DNA from: Euryodendron excelsum
Taxonomy: Eukaryota; Streptophyta; Magnoliopsida; Ericales; Pentaphylacaceae
Direction: 5' to 3'
Length of the DNA stretch: 64,000 nucleotides
Assembly: GCA_033060915.1 (NCBI GenBank)
Contig: CM065392.1
Coordinates: 15,837,501 to 15,901,500, forward strand
The translations under genes were made by a program, and so were the position numbers. A model generated the notes under the pieces. The model saw only the letters and a list, made by a program, of their open reading frames with translations, ran no database searches and had not been told where the DNA came from. This document shows, piece after piece, positions 23,612-35,705 of the stretch; positions within the stretch are counted from its first letter, which is position 1, and each line of letters opens with the position of its first letter.

Positions 23612-24984
23612 TGTCGCACCCCGATTTTTGGACCGAGTCCTTTCGGCTTGAAAAACCACAGAACTCAGTCTTAGAACTCATCCTCCGAAAAGGACGAGTG
23701 CGACTAGGTTTGATCTTAAAATGGGTTTGATTAAGGGCTTTTTAGAAAAGTAGGAGTCTCCACCTGACTTGATTAAGGTGAGTTAGGTCACCTAAAACTA
23801 AGTATAATCCGAAGATTAAACTCAGGGTTTTTGAAAAAGGTTTTAAAAAACTTTCTTGAGAGAGAGTTTTTGAGAAAATAGGTTGTTGGCAACCTTTAGA
23901 AAGATTTAAGCCCTTTTTGAAAACAACTCCATGGTTTTTCAAAAATAAAAATTTATGGTCCGGGGGTTGGTTACGTGTATGGAAGATATCCTAAGATCAT
24001 CACCCTACCCAGCCCTTTCGGTACCTACATGTCTAATCAACATTTTGCTCACTCACTAGAATAACTGGTTACCATTATTTACTTAATATCCACTTTAGAA
24101 TTTTGAAAACGAGGTTTAGTCATCACTTCTTGGATGAATGATGTATGATGCAAGTCTGAAGGAAAAATGTTTGAAAAAATGGAAGCTTTGATGGATTTTG
24201 AAACAAGATCTTAAATTGATAGAGGGTTTTGAAAAAGGACTTGGGTTGAAATAGGAGTTATGACCGCACCATTTTAGGTTGCCTACATATCTCATTTGGT
24301 GAGAATCAGGTCATTCGTAGTTCGGGCAAGAGCCCGATGAAAAATAGGTGCATTAGGGCCTTTGGAATGTTTGAAGATACTTGGGGGTCTTTGGAAGAGT
24401 TTGAAGACACTTTGTGGTCTTTAAAAAAAAAGAACTTGAGAGTTTTAGAAAAAGGCATTTGAAATAGGACTTGAGATGTTTGAAATGTTTTGAAATTGAA
24501 TTGTGGAGTGTCTTGAAATAGAACTTTGGAACTCTTGAAAGGGGATTTTGAAGTGTTTTGAAATGCTTTTAGAATAACTCAAGGGAGTTTTAGAAATGCT
24601 TTGGAGTCTTGTTTTGAAAACTTCAAAATGAGGTAGAGTTTGGAGTGTTTTAGTAGATTGGCATTTGAAAAGTTTTTTGAAGTGGTTTTTGAAAAGACCT
24701 AGGACTTTGGAGCTTTAATATGGACAACTTTGGAGGTTGTTCTTGATGTATCACCTTCCTTTGGAATCCTTAACCATGAAAGGGGTAGCGACATCTTAGG
24801 GTTATGAGTTCTTGAAAACATTTTTGAAAATGCTTTAAAGATGGAATGTAAGAGTATCTAAAAAGGTTGTGGAGTCGGCTTTTTAAAATCTCAACAAGAG
24901 TAAGAGGATTTTGAGAAAGAGGTTATGAGAATAGTCTTGAATTGAAAGTTCACTTGAAAAGGGGGCCTTAAGTTGGAACCTTGA

Positions 24985-25187
24985 AGCATACTAATCTAGG
25001 TCAGGTTGATTTTAGGTTAAGGGTGACCTAAGGTTAACTAACTAGGGTTAGGTTAATCTAGGGTTAAGGTGGTCTAAAGTTAGCTAACTAAGATTGGGTT
25101 AACCTAAGGTTAAGGTGACCTAGGGTTAACTAACTAAGGTTAGGTCAACCCAGGGTTAAGGTAACTTAGGGTTAACTAATTTGGATT
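24985..25187. repeat. GGTTAACC/GGGTTAG-type tandem repeats in the C LTR (left copy, part 1)
   Basis: Degenerate 20-25-bp units are built from GGTTAACCTA, GGGTTAAGGTGACC and AACTAACTA. The array continues beyond D at 27,133-27,275 with GTTAACCTAGGGTTAGATAACT units. The matching array in the right LTR is 46,275-46,577. Units resemble telomere repeats locally but are not TTTAGGG arrays. Confidence 0.85.
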
Positions 25188-25192
25188 AAGTT

Positions 25193-27132
25193 TGTTAACT
25201 AAAGGTTGATCCCCATGTTGATTTTGATGATAACTAAACCTTGTGTTATTTTACTAATGCATTTACTTAGTGTGCAGATTAATAAAGTTTATTATTTAGA
25301 CTTAAAATTCAACCTTAAGTCTAATATATGTTAAAGTGAATACAGAACAAGCTCAGGATCAAGCAATGAACTTTAAGAGCTATGCAATGAACCAAACAGA
25401 GCATTGACGCCTATTTCTACTTCAAACAAATGATTTACATTCGAAGAGATTTAATATGTTCAAATAAGGCTTTCATCAAGTATGCATAGACTTAATGAAG
25501 TTGTCTTACACTCAAAGGGATTGAAGACTTCATCAGAGTGTGCAAAGGTCAGTTAAAGATGATTTGATTATGAATAGATTGAAAAAGTTCAAAAGAAGAC
25601 TTTATCTAGTGTGCAAAGATCAAATTCAAGATAACCTGATGAAGGATGCTTGAGAAGAAAATTCTTCTTAATTGCATGATCTCTACAAAGAATCCAAGCA
25701 AAGAATTCTTCTGAATTGTAAAGAATCAATAAAGACAATATGTTTGAATAGATTTCATTAAGCTAACAAAAGTCTCATTGAGGTGATTCCAAAGAAGAAA
25801 AGAAGAATTTCTAACAAAGAGAAGAAATCGACAATGAAGCATTTTGATGCCCTACATAAAAAAGAAATCTTGGCATTGGAAGAGAAAGCTCTACAATAAA
25901 AGAGGAAACTTTGCAACAAAGAAGAAGAGATCAACATTGATAAGATAAAGCCCTTACAGTTTGAAAGTCAAGAAAAGATGAATATCAAATGATTGATTCA
26001 ATCCAAATTAAATAGAAGATAACTTTCTTAAGTTAAAAACTTTGATTGATCATCATACCCCAAAGAGAAGACTGCTTGGAGATCTTATAATATTGTTGAA
26101 GATGAACTTGATCATTGGAATACAGAATGAAGATTTTTGGGTAATGAGCCAACTCATGGAAATAAAGAGTCGCCTCATGAAGATAGAAACAAAAACTCAA
26201 AGACCAAATGATCAATGAGTTGTCCCTTGAATATAAAGAATCAACTCATGAAGACAGAAACAAGATTTCTGTACAAAGAGTCGACTCATGAAAATAAAGA
26301 GTCGGCCCATGAAGACAGAAGCAAAACAACTCAAAGACAAAATGATCAACGAGTTGACACATGAAAATGAAGAGTCGACTCATGGAGACAATGGACAACA
26401 TCTGAAAAATACAGACCAGATGAGTAGACCCATTAAGTCTAGAGTCGACCCCTTGGGATACAATGGCTAGTTTATCTAACGTTATAACGGACTGGACGTG
26501 CATTAAATGAGCCCTAACAACCTCCAACATATGAAATCAATACAAGGGTTTCTACACAAGCTTCCAACTGCATTTATACAAGAAGAGAGATAAGAAACAA
26601 ACATCCACTAACTTATAAAATAGAAAAATTCTGAACATTCTCTTTATCTTCATTTTGTGAGATTTGATTGTTTAATCCACTCTTATTAGAGAGTTTGTAA
26701 ATCATTTGTATATCTTTATATACATGTAAGTGAGAGTTTGAGAGTTCTCTTATAGAAGAAAAACTCTTATAAATTTGAGTGGATCTTAAATAAAACCACT
26801 TGGTGGCTGAAGAACTTGGGAAGAAGTTCTTGTGTATATAGTGAGCTGAGCACTTGGTCAATCAGCATCCATTTGTAATTGGAGATTACATAGTAGAGGA
26901 AGACTTCAAGGGGATCTTGGGATGAGGACGTAGACCACAAATTGTGGTTGAACCTCGATAATTCTTTGTGTTCTTTCTATTGCTTTGTTTTCTATTCTTC
27001 TTTTGATTACATTGCTTTATATATAGATTGATCTATGTTACATTGATAGATTATTTTTAATTAGTCTTAATTGCCTTTAATCTTCAACAAAACCTAATTC
27101 ACCCCCCTCTTGGGTTGCCTTTTGGGCCAACA
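25193..27132 (+). mobile_element. Element D: solo LTR, probably Ty1/copia, in the 3' LTR of C
   Basis: This 1,940-bp block runs TGTTAACTAAAGG...GGGCCAACA and is flanked by perfect AAGTT repeats (25,188-25,192 and 27,133-27,137). It is absent from the right LTR of C. Its 3' part has GAGGACGTAGACC, a GGTTGAACCTCG segment and a CACCCCCCTCTTGGGTTGCC end, a layout I associate with copia (SIRE/Maximus-like) LTRs on the + strand. No coding region, PBS or second LTR is present, so it is a solo LTR. Confidence 0.85.
26135..26465. repeat. GAGTCGACTC-type repeats inside D
   Basis: Around four degenerate units of roughly 80-110 bp carry GAGTCGACTCATGAAAATAA, GAGTCGSCYCATGAAGA and ACTCAAAGACMAAATGATCAA. 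The core GAGTC-GACTC is palindromic. Confidence 0.65.
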
Positions 27133-27275
27133 AAGTTAACCTAGGCTTAGATAACTCGGGTTAAGTTAACATAGGGTTGGATAACTAAGGTCAAGTTAAC
27201 CTAGAGTTTGATAACTAGAGTCAAGTTAACCTAGGGTTAGATAACTAGGGTCAACTTAACCTAGGGTTAGATTGG

Positions 27276-28710
27276 AAGATGGTTTTAAAAGGTGGTTTTG
27301 TGCTCTTTGAAAAGAGTTTTGACAAATAAATCATGTCAAGAAAAAGACTTTGGTAGATAACCTTTTTGAAGATCATTTCCATAAAAATTTGACTTTAGCC
27401 AAGAATATAGTTTATATGGTTGGTATTTGAAAACCATTCCGGAGAGGGTTTTCCTAGGACCATTATAACCTTTATCTTGACAAGAGTAAGGATTTCAAAA
27501 ATCAACATAATGATGCCAACTTTTAAAAAATTATTTTTAATGCAAAAATGGAGTGAATGAACTTTTGAAAACCATTTTTGAGAGAAAGACTTTGAGAACC
27601 ATTTTCGAAGGGAATTATTCTAATAAGTTAGGGTTCCTATGGCTGATATAAAAGGACACCACTCAAGGGAGGGTTCCATGGGCCATTCCAACCACTGAGC
27701 TTGAGAGAATAACAACCTTAGAGATCAAAGAGTTCGAAAATTATTTTCGTGCAAGAAAAAAGAGAAGGGAACCATTCTAGCAATTTAGGGCTCATATGGC
27801 CAATATAAAAGGGAAACCACTCAAGAGAGGGTTCCATGGAGCCATTCCAACCACTAAATTTGATAAAATAGAACCCTTAAGAACTAGAGAGTTTGAAAAT
27901 CATTTTTATGTAAGTTGGAACGCAAAGATGCCAAGGTGGGAGTTAGGGCTCAATGAGAGATTTTCTAAGGCATGATTTCCTATAGTATCATCCTAAACAT
28001 TAAGGGACCAACTCTTAGAACCATTTTGAAGGGGATATTGATCTTGAAAATGGCATAGAGATAAGAATAGTGTAAGTTTTGAAAATCATGATTACAAACA
28101 TGAAAATAAAGCCAAGCACATAAAACATGAATAAGATAGCAATATGCAAGAGGGTCATGAATACATACAAGGCTTTAGGCTAGACCATATAATCAAGGAG
28201 CTCCAAGGTCATACCATCTTAAGGTAGCCTAGTGAGAGATCCCCCTACACGGTGGCTCTCACCAACTTTCCCCTAGGCATGAACTAAGAGCCTTCTTGTT
28301 TTAAGCATGCAACAAAAGGGGGGTAGAAAATGGGGATTAAAATAGATAATAGCCTAAGTAGGCTAAGAGGGAGAAGAGAGGAGGGGGGGAAGACAAGAAT
28401 GTAAAAGAAATACCACATTTTGCCTTCAATACACTCGCAATCTTCTATGGATGTCTTAACTTGAGCTTGGAGGGCTTTAAGTGTGCTTGAGGGGCTGGAT
28501 GGAGGTATTCTATGGTGTAGAAGGCTATGTAGGTGAAGTGCATGGGTTAGGAGAAGGTGAAATCTAGTCTAAGTGTTTGAGAGGTATGATGTATATAGGA
28601 TTTTGAGGTTCTACAGCAATTTTGCAGAGTTTCGCTTTAATTTTTGATTCTGGAATATGCAAAAGGGGAGACCTGTATCTATAGCCAACCTGGGAGAGGC
28701 CTGGCATATG
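27276..28710 (-). other. C LTR sequence between D and E, non-coding
   Basis: This stretch is collinear with 46,580-48,010 of the right LTR and lies in the inferred R-U5 part of the - strand transcript. It contains repeated words such as GGGTTCCATGG, GCCATTCCAACCACT and GAAAACCATTTT. No open frame of interest is seen. Confidence 0.8.
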
Positions 28711-28715
28711 TGCTA

Positions 28716-31700
28716 TATCGTGCCTAGATTTTTCACACTCGAGGAATACACACATAAGCGGAAAAAATACTGTACTCTCTCGTTAGAACTCATCCTCCTA
28801 AAAAAATGAGTGCGACTAGGTTTGAATTAAAAACTTAATTTGAATCAAGGGCTTTTAAAAAAAGTTTGGAGTTGCCACCTAACTTGATTAAGGTGAGTTA
28901 GGTCACCAAAAAACTAAGCATAATCTGACGATCACACTTGGGGTTTTTGAAAACGATTTTGAAAATACTACCTCAAGAAAGGGTTTTTAAGAAAACAGGT
29001 TGTTTGGCAACCTTTGAAAAATAATTAAGCCCTTTTTTGAAAATAAACTCCATTTTAGTCTTTGAAAATAGTGATCCTAGGTTCGGAGGTTGGTTACGTA
29101 TAGGAAAGACGCACTAAGCCATCACCCTACCCCGCCCTTGTGGTACCTACACGTCTATTCACCCTAAATTCACCTATGAGAGTCTTCAACTAACAAATGT
29201 CCAATCCTATCCACTTTAGAAAATAATTTTGGAAAGAATGATACATGATATGCAATTGCAAGAGAGAGAGTTGGAAAATTGATTTGGAAAGAGATTTGAA
29301 AAGAAAATTGATTTGATTTGAAAGAGATTTGAAAAGACAGACTTGAAATTGGAAAGTTTTGGAGATTAGAAATAGAGATTTGAAAACAGATTTTTGGAAT
29401 TGAAAACTCGAAAATAGATTATGGAATTGGAGATTTGAAAAGAGTTATAGAAATAGAAGCTTGAAAAAGGTTGTGGAATTGGAAATTTGAAAAAGGTTGT
29501 GATCGCACCCATAAAGGTTGCCTACGTATCCTTTTGGAGGAATCAAGTCAGTCGTAGTTTGGACAAGAGTCCAATAGAAAATAGAAGGTTTGATTGGAAA
29601 AAGAAATTAAATTAGAATTTGGATTTGATTTGAATTTAGAATTGAAGATTGGAATTTGAAATGGAAGATATTGAACTTTGATTTAGAAAGATAGAGATTT
29701 AGGAAACCTAGACATAGGAAGATAGAATTGGAACTTGAGAGAAAGATTTGACTCAAACGTTGGACTTGGAAGATTAGGGAAAGATTGGATTTAGAAAGAT
29801 TCGAATTTAAAAAAGTTTCAAAATATGGAAGTTTCGTTTTAGGAAAGTTTCATTTTAGGAAAGTTTCGAATTAGGAAAGTTTCGATTTGGGAACGTTTCA
29901 ATTTAGAAAATTTTTGAAATAGGAAAAGTTTTGTTTTAAGAAAGTATTGGAATTGGAAAATTTTGAATTTGGAACGTTTTGAAATAGGGAAGTTTTGAAA
30001 GTAAGAAAGTTTTGAGTTTAGAAAGTTTTAGATTTAGAAAGATTTAAAGTTTAGGAAAGTTTAAAATTTAGGAAGTTTCAAAGTTTGAGTTTTAGAAATT
30101 CTTGAAATTCGAAAAGGTTTGAGTTTAAGAAAGATTTGAAGATTTATATTTGGAAAGGTATGGAGTTAGGAAAGGGTTGAATTCTTATTTCCTAAAATGA
30201 AAGATTGGATTTTGTTTCTAAAGAGGTGTTTTGATTTTGTTTCCAAAAATGGAGGATAGGATCTAGTTTCCTAAATGGGGGATTGGATTTGGTTTCCTAA
30301 AGGGAAGATAGGATTTGACATAGATTTGGAAAGAGAAGTTTTATAAACCTTAGATTTGGAAGACTATAGTTTTGATATAGAAAATAAGTTTTGGAAACTT
30401 ATGATTTTGATGTAAAAGGGAGATTTTGAAAACCTAGATTTTAAGGTAAGATTGAAAATCATGTTTTTGGAAAGGAAAATTAGGGTTTCCTAATCGTTGG
30501 CTCTAAGGTTTAACTTGGACACCAAGAAAAGGGATTTTTGGAAAGTGAGTTTTTAGAAAGAGAGATTTTTGGAAGGAAATCCTAGAAATGGGTTTTTAGA
30601 ATGTGAACTTGAGAGGAGTTTTAGAAAGAAAACTTTGGAAGAAGTTTTTAGGAAATAGATTTAGGGGGCATTTTTAGAAAGTGAATTTTGAGGAGAGTGT
30701 TTTTGGAAAGGAGTTTAAAAAGAAGTTTTGAAAAATAGATTTTTGGAGGAAGTTTTTGAAAACAATTTTGAAAAGGAGATTGGAGAGAGTTTTTAGAAAG
30801 CATGTTGGAAAAGAGGTTTTTAGAGAGAGATTTGAAAAGAGAGATTTTAGAAAGTTTATAAAAATATCTCACTTTCCTAAAGCGATTCTAACCATAAGAA
30901 GGCTAGAACCACTTTAGGATAGTGGTTTTGAAAACAACAATTATTTGAAAATATGGACCATATTGGTCACTTTAAATATAACACTTTCCTAAAGCAACCA
31001 TAGCCATGGAAAGGCTAGAATCACTCTAGGATTGTGATTTTGAAAACAAGTTTTGAAAAAATAATTTTTGATGCGAGTTTTGAAAACAATTTTGATGCAA
31101 ACTTTTGAAAACGAGTTTGAAAACGAATTTTGAAAGAATGCAAGATCATGATATGCATAATGCAAGTTGGGGTCGTGAACATACAAGGTTAAAGGGTTCA
31201 CCACATAATCAACGGGGCCGAACCCACGTGGTCTTCGGTTAGACTAAAAGAAAGTCCCCGACACGGTGACCCTCCAATAGCCTAATCCTACACATGGACC
31301 GAGAAATCCCTTGTTTCAAGCATGCAAGAAAGGGGGGAAAGAATATAGGGGATTAAAATAGAAGAAAACCCAAGTGAGTTCAGAGAGAGAAAAGAAGGGG
31401 AAGATGCGTAAACTTAAATAGAAAGCCTACCTTGTGTCTTGTTTATTTTGCTTTGCTTTGCACACTTTGTTTCTCTTGCTTCGCTTCGGTCTTCGATTCA
31501 ACCTTCGTTTTGATCTTCGAGAGCTTCAGTTTGCAGCACTTTAAGTCTTCAATGGAGGCTTTGGAGGCTAGTATATTAGTATATGAGAGTGTATGAGTGT
31601 ATAGGAGGCTAGGGTTTGTGTATGGAGGCTAGGGTTTAAAGAATTTAAAGGAGACTAGGGTTTAGGGAGGCTACCAGCTATGTATATCAAAGAATAAGGT

Positions 31701-33243
31701 TTTTTAAACTGAGTTTGCGGACCTCTTTTACTCTGGAGGAGGCTCAGTATTTATAGAGAGAAGGATGACTTGGCACCTGTTACAATGGTGCCAGGCCAAT
31801 ATTTGGCTTTAGTGGCACCAGCTACTTAGGAAAGTTTTAAGGTCGGCAAGCAACATATCTTCAGAAGATTTGGGCACATGTACTAGTGATTACCATGCAA
31901 TTTTTAGCCTGGCTTCACTAGGAGTGGCTTCGGAAGGTCTGGGAAGGATTTAAGGGACCGGGAATGGCTCGGAAGGACAGAAAGGGACAAGAACCCTTAG
32001 AATAGGGTCCCGGAGGTAATGGACTTGAAAAAGAATGTCAAGGTTTGTTAGAGGGGTCGATCAGGTCATTAGGGCAAAACGATCAACCAGGCCGAAAAGC
32101 TGCTAGAACGGACTCGGAATGTCCCAGAAGAAGACTCAAGATTTGGAAACATTATTTAGAATGTTCCCAAAGGTTACTGGTTTGATACCCAGAGCTGATG
32201 TGGTTGGAAAAAGTGACCGACACACTAGGGGCAAAACGGTCATTTTATACTGGGTTTGCCGAAAATGAGTTGGAATGATCCGGAAAGATAATGGAAGGTT
32301 GAGAATACTATAAGAAGCATTCTCGAGAGGTTACCAGTTCGGATGCCTAGGGGCAAAATGGTCATCTTAATCAGAAAGTCTCAGAATTGGCCCGAAATAA
32401 ACTAAAAGGCACCTAATCATGCCGGATTGCCTTTAAGACAATCTTGGAAGGGTGGACTTACCGTTCTGAGGACTTAGGTACTTTTTCTAGAAACGTGCTG
32501 AAAATGGCCCTAGGGGTAGTTTGGTCATTTTTCACCAAAGTAGGCTAGCAGGCACCGATGTTGACTTGGGTTTTGAGTGTTTCCGCCACTCTGATGGCGG
32601 TCTCGTGATACAGGAGTTTGTTGGCAATTTCTTATATCGACATGTTTACGAATACTTTCACTACTCTGACGGTTGCTATGTTTACGAGTATTTTCACTAC
32701 TTTGATGATTTGCGATCATTCCCGAGACTATCTGATATCGGAAAGTTACTAAATGGACTTAGCGCCTGAGGAATCAACTTTTTCAAAAGGTGTGTCGAAA
32801 CGGATATTTCTGCATTGGCGGGCTAGTAGGCGCCAAAGGTGGATCGTTCTACCATCTAGGGGACTCGGGGTCTCGTCCCGGCCGACGGGTTTGAAGTTAC
32901 TTATCGTTCTGAAGAGTTTACTCAGAAACGTGCCAGATTGGAGGGTCTTACCACCTTAAGGAATCAACTTTTTCGAAAGGTGCACCAGATTTAATTGGAA
33001 TTGAAATTGGAAATGGGACTTACCGTCTTCATAAAGACGTGCCTGTTGGAATTGAACCGAACATTACCCCCAACGGCATTTTAGTAATTTTGCATTTATT
33101 TGGGCCCGACGGGCTTGCGAAGCGGTTTGATTGATGAGATTAGACTTGGAAAGCTGATTTGACTCAGAATATGTCCACATTGACTTGAATACAAGTCTGG
33201 ACAAACTGTAGACTGCCTAACGGTCAATAATGGGGTGCTTACA
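28716..33243 (-). mobile_element. Element E: solo LTR related to C, inserted in the 3' LTR of C
   Basis: This 4,528-bp block runs from TATCGTGCCTAGATTTTT (TG changed to TA) to GGGGTGCTTACA. It is flanked by perfect TGCTA repeats (28,711-28,715 and 33,244-33,248) and absent from the right LTR. Its first 600 bp resemble the C LTR start (GTTAGAACTCATCCTCC, GAGTGCGACTAGG, GTGAGTTAGGTCACC), so it is a solo LTR of a sister family in the same orientation. A TATAAATA box lies at 31,748-31,755 on the - strand. Confidence 0.9.
29230..30870. repeat. Low-complexity GGAAAGTTT/GATTTGGAAAG tract in E
   Basis: About 1.6 kb is built almost only from permutations of GAAAG, TTTGGAA and GATTTAGAAAG on the + strand, with very little C. 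It is an expanded, diverged simple-sequence region; local units of 10-25 bp recur irregularly. The short - strand frames over it encode Phe/Leu/Ser-rich nonsense. Confidence 0.8.
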
Positions 33244-34504
33244 TGCTACATGCACCTGGCCAGAATTTGCCCTAATGCATGTAGCACATGCGCCAGTACT
33301 ATTCCATTACCAGAATGCCACGTCGCACCCATTGTACTAGCTAAATTCTGACGGTTGATCAAACTTTTGTCAATTTGATCAAAATCTGAACGCATGTAGC
33401 ATACGCTCTGTCACCGAGAGTTTTATTTAAACTTTGCCTCGATAATTGAGCCAACCAGGAAGGTTTCAGAGGAATTGGTTGCACCGCGATGTTTTCCTAG
33501 GGTTTCTCGTGAACTTTCGTGTTTTTGAAAAGTTTGAACGGTGTTCGGAAGTGTGAGATATCGTCTCTGAAAATGTGCATGAAATCGTATTTCTGTGGAG
33601 CGTCTGTGATACACTCTGCAGGGGTTCAAAAGTAGCTGTTTTTGTGTCGCATGATCGAGGCCTTCGGGAAGCGATCTCTCCGATCGGACCATACCGATGG
33701 AAAGTACTCTGAAAATACTTTTGGGAATTCCTTAATTTATGCATTTCTCAAGTTGTTTGATGGTGTGTTATAATCAAGGAATTGAGAAAGAAGTCAATCT
33801 TGGCGAAGCGTCTGTGAGACGCTCTAAGGTTTGCTGTAAGTGGTTCAAGCTATGCGAGGAAGAGCTTCGGGAAGCGATCTCTCCGATCGAGCTGTATCGA
33901 TGGAAAGATCTATGAACGAACTTTCGGGAATTCCCTAATTTACGCATTTCTCAAGTCATTTGACGGTGCGTTATAACCAAGAAATCGAGAGAAAATGCAA
34001 TTTTGGCGGAGCGTTTGCGAGACGCTCTATGAAACTTCTATTGAGTCGGGGGTGTTTAGTGTCGTAAGGTTCTCTTTAAGTTAAACAGGGGTGTACGACT
34101 AGACCCGCTGTTCAAAATCCTAGGACCAATGCTGTTTTAGGACGTGTTCGGGTTGTCAGGGGCAAAATGGTCATTTTGACCAGGTTCGTTTGAATAGGAA
34201 TGGATCGAAGTGTCATGTTAAGTGTGTTGGGTCATTCAGGGATGATCCCGGGAGAGTCTTTCACTGTTCGGTAGGATTTGTGCGGGGTTGTGGCGTTCAG
34301 GGGTAAAACGGTCATTTTGACCAGAGTTAGCTGGAATGGGACCGAATGGCATGCGAAGTACGCTTAAGTGCTTAGTAACATTTTGGAAAGGTGGACTTAC
34401 TGTTTTCAGGGATTTTAAACTTTCTCAAAACTTGTCTGGAGGCCCAAGGGCCAAGTTTGGTCATTTTTCACTAAGTCGGGCTAACAGGCATCGGTATTGA
34501 CCTA

Positions 34505-34885
34505 GGTGTTGGTTCCCTAGACCGCCCGGCCTTAAAAAACTACGTGTGTGGTGTTGGTCCCTGAGACCGCCCGGTCTCAAAAAGCTACCTGTAGGGTGGT
34601 GTTAGTTCCTGAGAACGCTTGGTCTCAAAAAGCTACTTGTGAGGGTGGTGTTGGTCTCGAAGAACGCCTAGTCTTGGAGAGTTACCTGTGTGGTGGTGTT
34701 GGTCTCCGAGAACGCCTGGTCTTGGAGAAGTACCAAAGGACGGACATTCTAAATTGGCGAGCTAGCAGGCGCTAAAAGTGAGCCGTTTGGAATTTGATAA
34801 GGTGTTGGTCCTCGAGATCGCCCGATCTCAGGAAGTTACCTAGATGGTGTTGGTTTCCGAGATCACCCGATCCCAGAAAGCTGCC
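34505..34885. repeat. Tandem array of hairpin-forming units in the C LTR (left copy)
   Basis: Six or so units of 55-65 bp share GGTGTTGGTCYCYGAGA, an inverted repeat, and an AAAAGCTACCTGT spacer. Two units are perfect hairpins: GAGACC-GCCC-GGTCTC (34,563-34,578) and GAGATC-GCCC-GATCTC (34,814-34,829). The matching array in the right LTR spans about 49,205-49,530. Confidence 0.75.
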
Positions 34886-35054
34886 TGGAATGATGTTTAT
34901 GGCTTCAGTTGGGCTTTTGTGTGCCTGTGAAGCAACTAGCTGACTGGATTGGAGTTTGAAAAACCTGTCTTGGGTTTGTATGTGTTGTGATTGCTTGAAA
35001 ACTGAGCTCGATCGGGCCCAAGATCGCCGAGCAGGCAAAAATGAGGTGCTTAGA

Positions 35055-35080
35055 GCTACCCCTCTTTTTCTTTCTTTGTT
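35055..35080 (-). other. Polypurine tract of element C
   Basis: Immediately inside the 3' LTR the - strand reads AAAGAAAGAAAAAGAGGGG followed by TAGC, a long polypurine run at the position where plus-strand synthesis is primed. It confirms the - strand orientation of C. Confidence 0.8.
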
Positions 35081-35399
35081 TGTTGAAGGCAAAAAAATAA
35101 CAAAGTAAGGATCCCTTTTTGGTCGTGAGCCAATCGGACGGACGATAACCTGGTAGGCTTGAAATGTTTCGGACCCCCCCGTGGGTCGCTGGTTTGGAAA
35201 ATCTTGAAATTTGAAAACTTTGTGTTTTGAAAATTTTGATCGAGATTTGAGTTGCCGGTTTGACAAAGTTCGGTTTAGAACATCGGATTTTTGAAAATAA
35301 ATTTTGAAAGCTTGATTTTCGATTTTTGAAAGCCTCGAAAACAATTTCGAACTCTCGGGGAATTGAAAATTGGTTTTGGGTGGGAAGCTGAAGAGCTAG

Positions 35400-35530
35400 G
35401 CTCATATGCTACATGCACATAGCCTCTGGTTATACTGGCACATGTGGCACATATGCTAGTTGGAATTTCCTTCTGGCACATCTACTACACACGCCAGGCC
35501 GTGGGTTTTAAATAGAGCAGTCTCTCATTT
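35400..35530 (+). promoter_or_regulatory. Probable promoter of the antisense PMD gene
   Basis: On the + strand, TTTTAAATAGAG (35,516-35,527) is a good TATA box. It is preceded by TGCTACATGCAC (35,407-35,418), GGCACATGTGGCACAT and CGCCAGGCC. The first 12-mer is identical to C LTR positions 33,244-33,255. A GCACATGTG plus CCAGGCC arrangement also precedes the LTR TATA box at 47,984-47,991 on the other strand. A start about 30 bp downstream would give a 5' UTR of about 150 nt before the donor at 35,706. Confidence 0.6.
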
Positions 35531-35705
35531 TCTCATTGCGCGTTTTACATTTTGTGGGTGATTCGGGATTTTCTCTAAAGGTTTTTCAAAGGATTTCAAC
35601 CAGGGATTGCTACAGGAGTGTTGGGTGACGTCGGGTGTTTTCCAGAAACTGTCATTGTCGTCGGATTTTTGCCAGAAAGTTTATCTTTCGCCGGAGAACC
35701 CAAAG

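Larger units (their letters stand above)
23612..35054 (-). repeat. 3' LTR of element C, interrupted by D and E
   Basis: The repeat starts TGTCGCACCCCG and ends GGTGCTTAGA, the terminal CA having changed to GA. It is collinear with 44,944-49,690 once D (25,193-27,132) and E (28,716-33,243) and their target duplicates are removed, leaving about 4,965 bp against 4,747 bp. Identity looks about 90% by eye. The extra length is partly a block near 34,290-34,400 absent from the right copy. The TATA box found in the right LTR is mutated here (TATAGATACAG on the - strand, about 28,668-28,680). Confidence 0.92.

Noticed and set aside
25193..27132. Element D as a full non-autonomous retrotransposon
   Set aside because: No second LTR, PBS or PPT inside; the ends and the AAGTT duplication fit a solo LTR.
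24985..27275. Interstitial telomere or ancient chromosome fusion point
   Set aside because: Units are GGTTAACC-type rather than TTTAGGG, and the same array exists in the other LTR of C, so it belongs to the element.
29240..31204. Phe/Leu/Ser-rich - strand open frames in element E
   Set aside because: Products of GAAAG/TTTGG simple sequence in an LTR.
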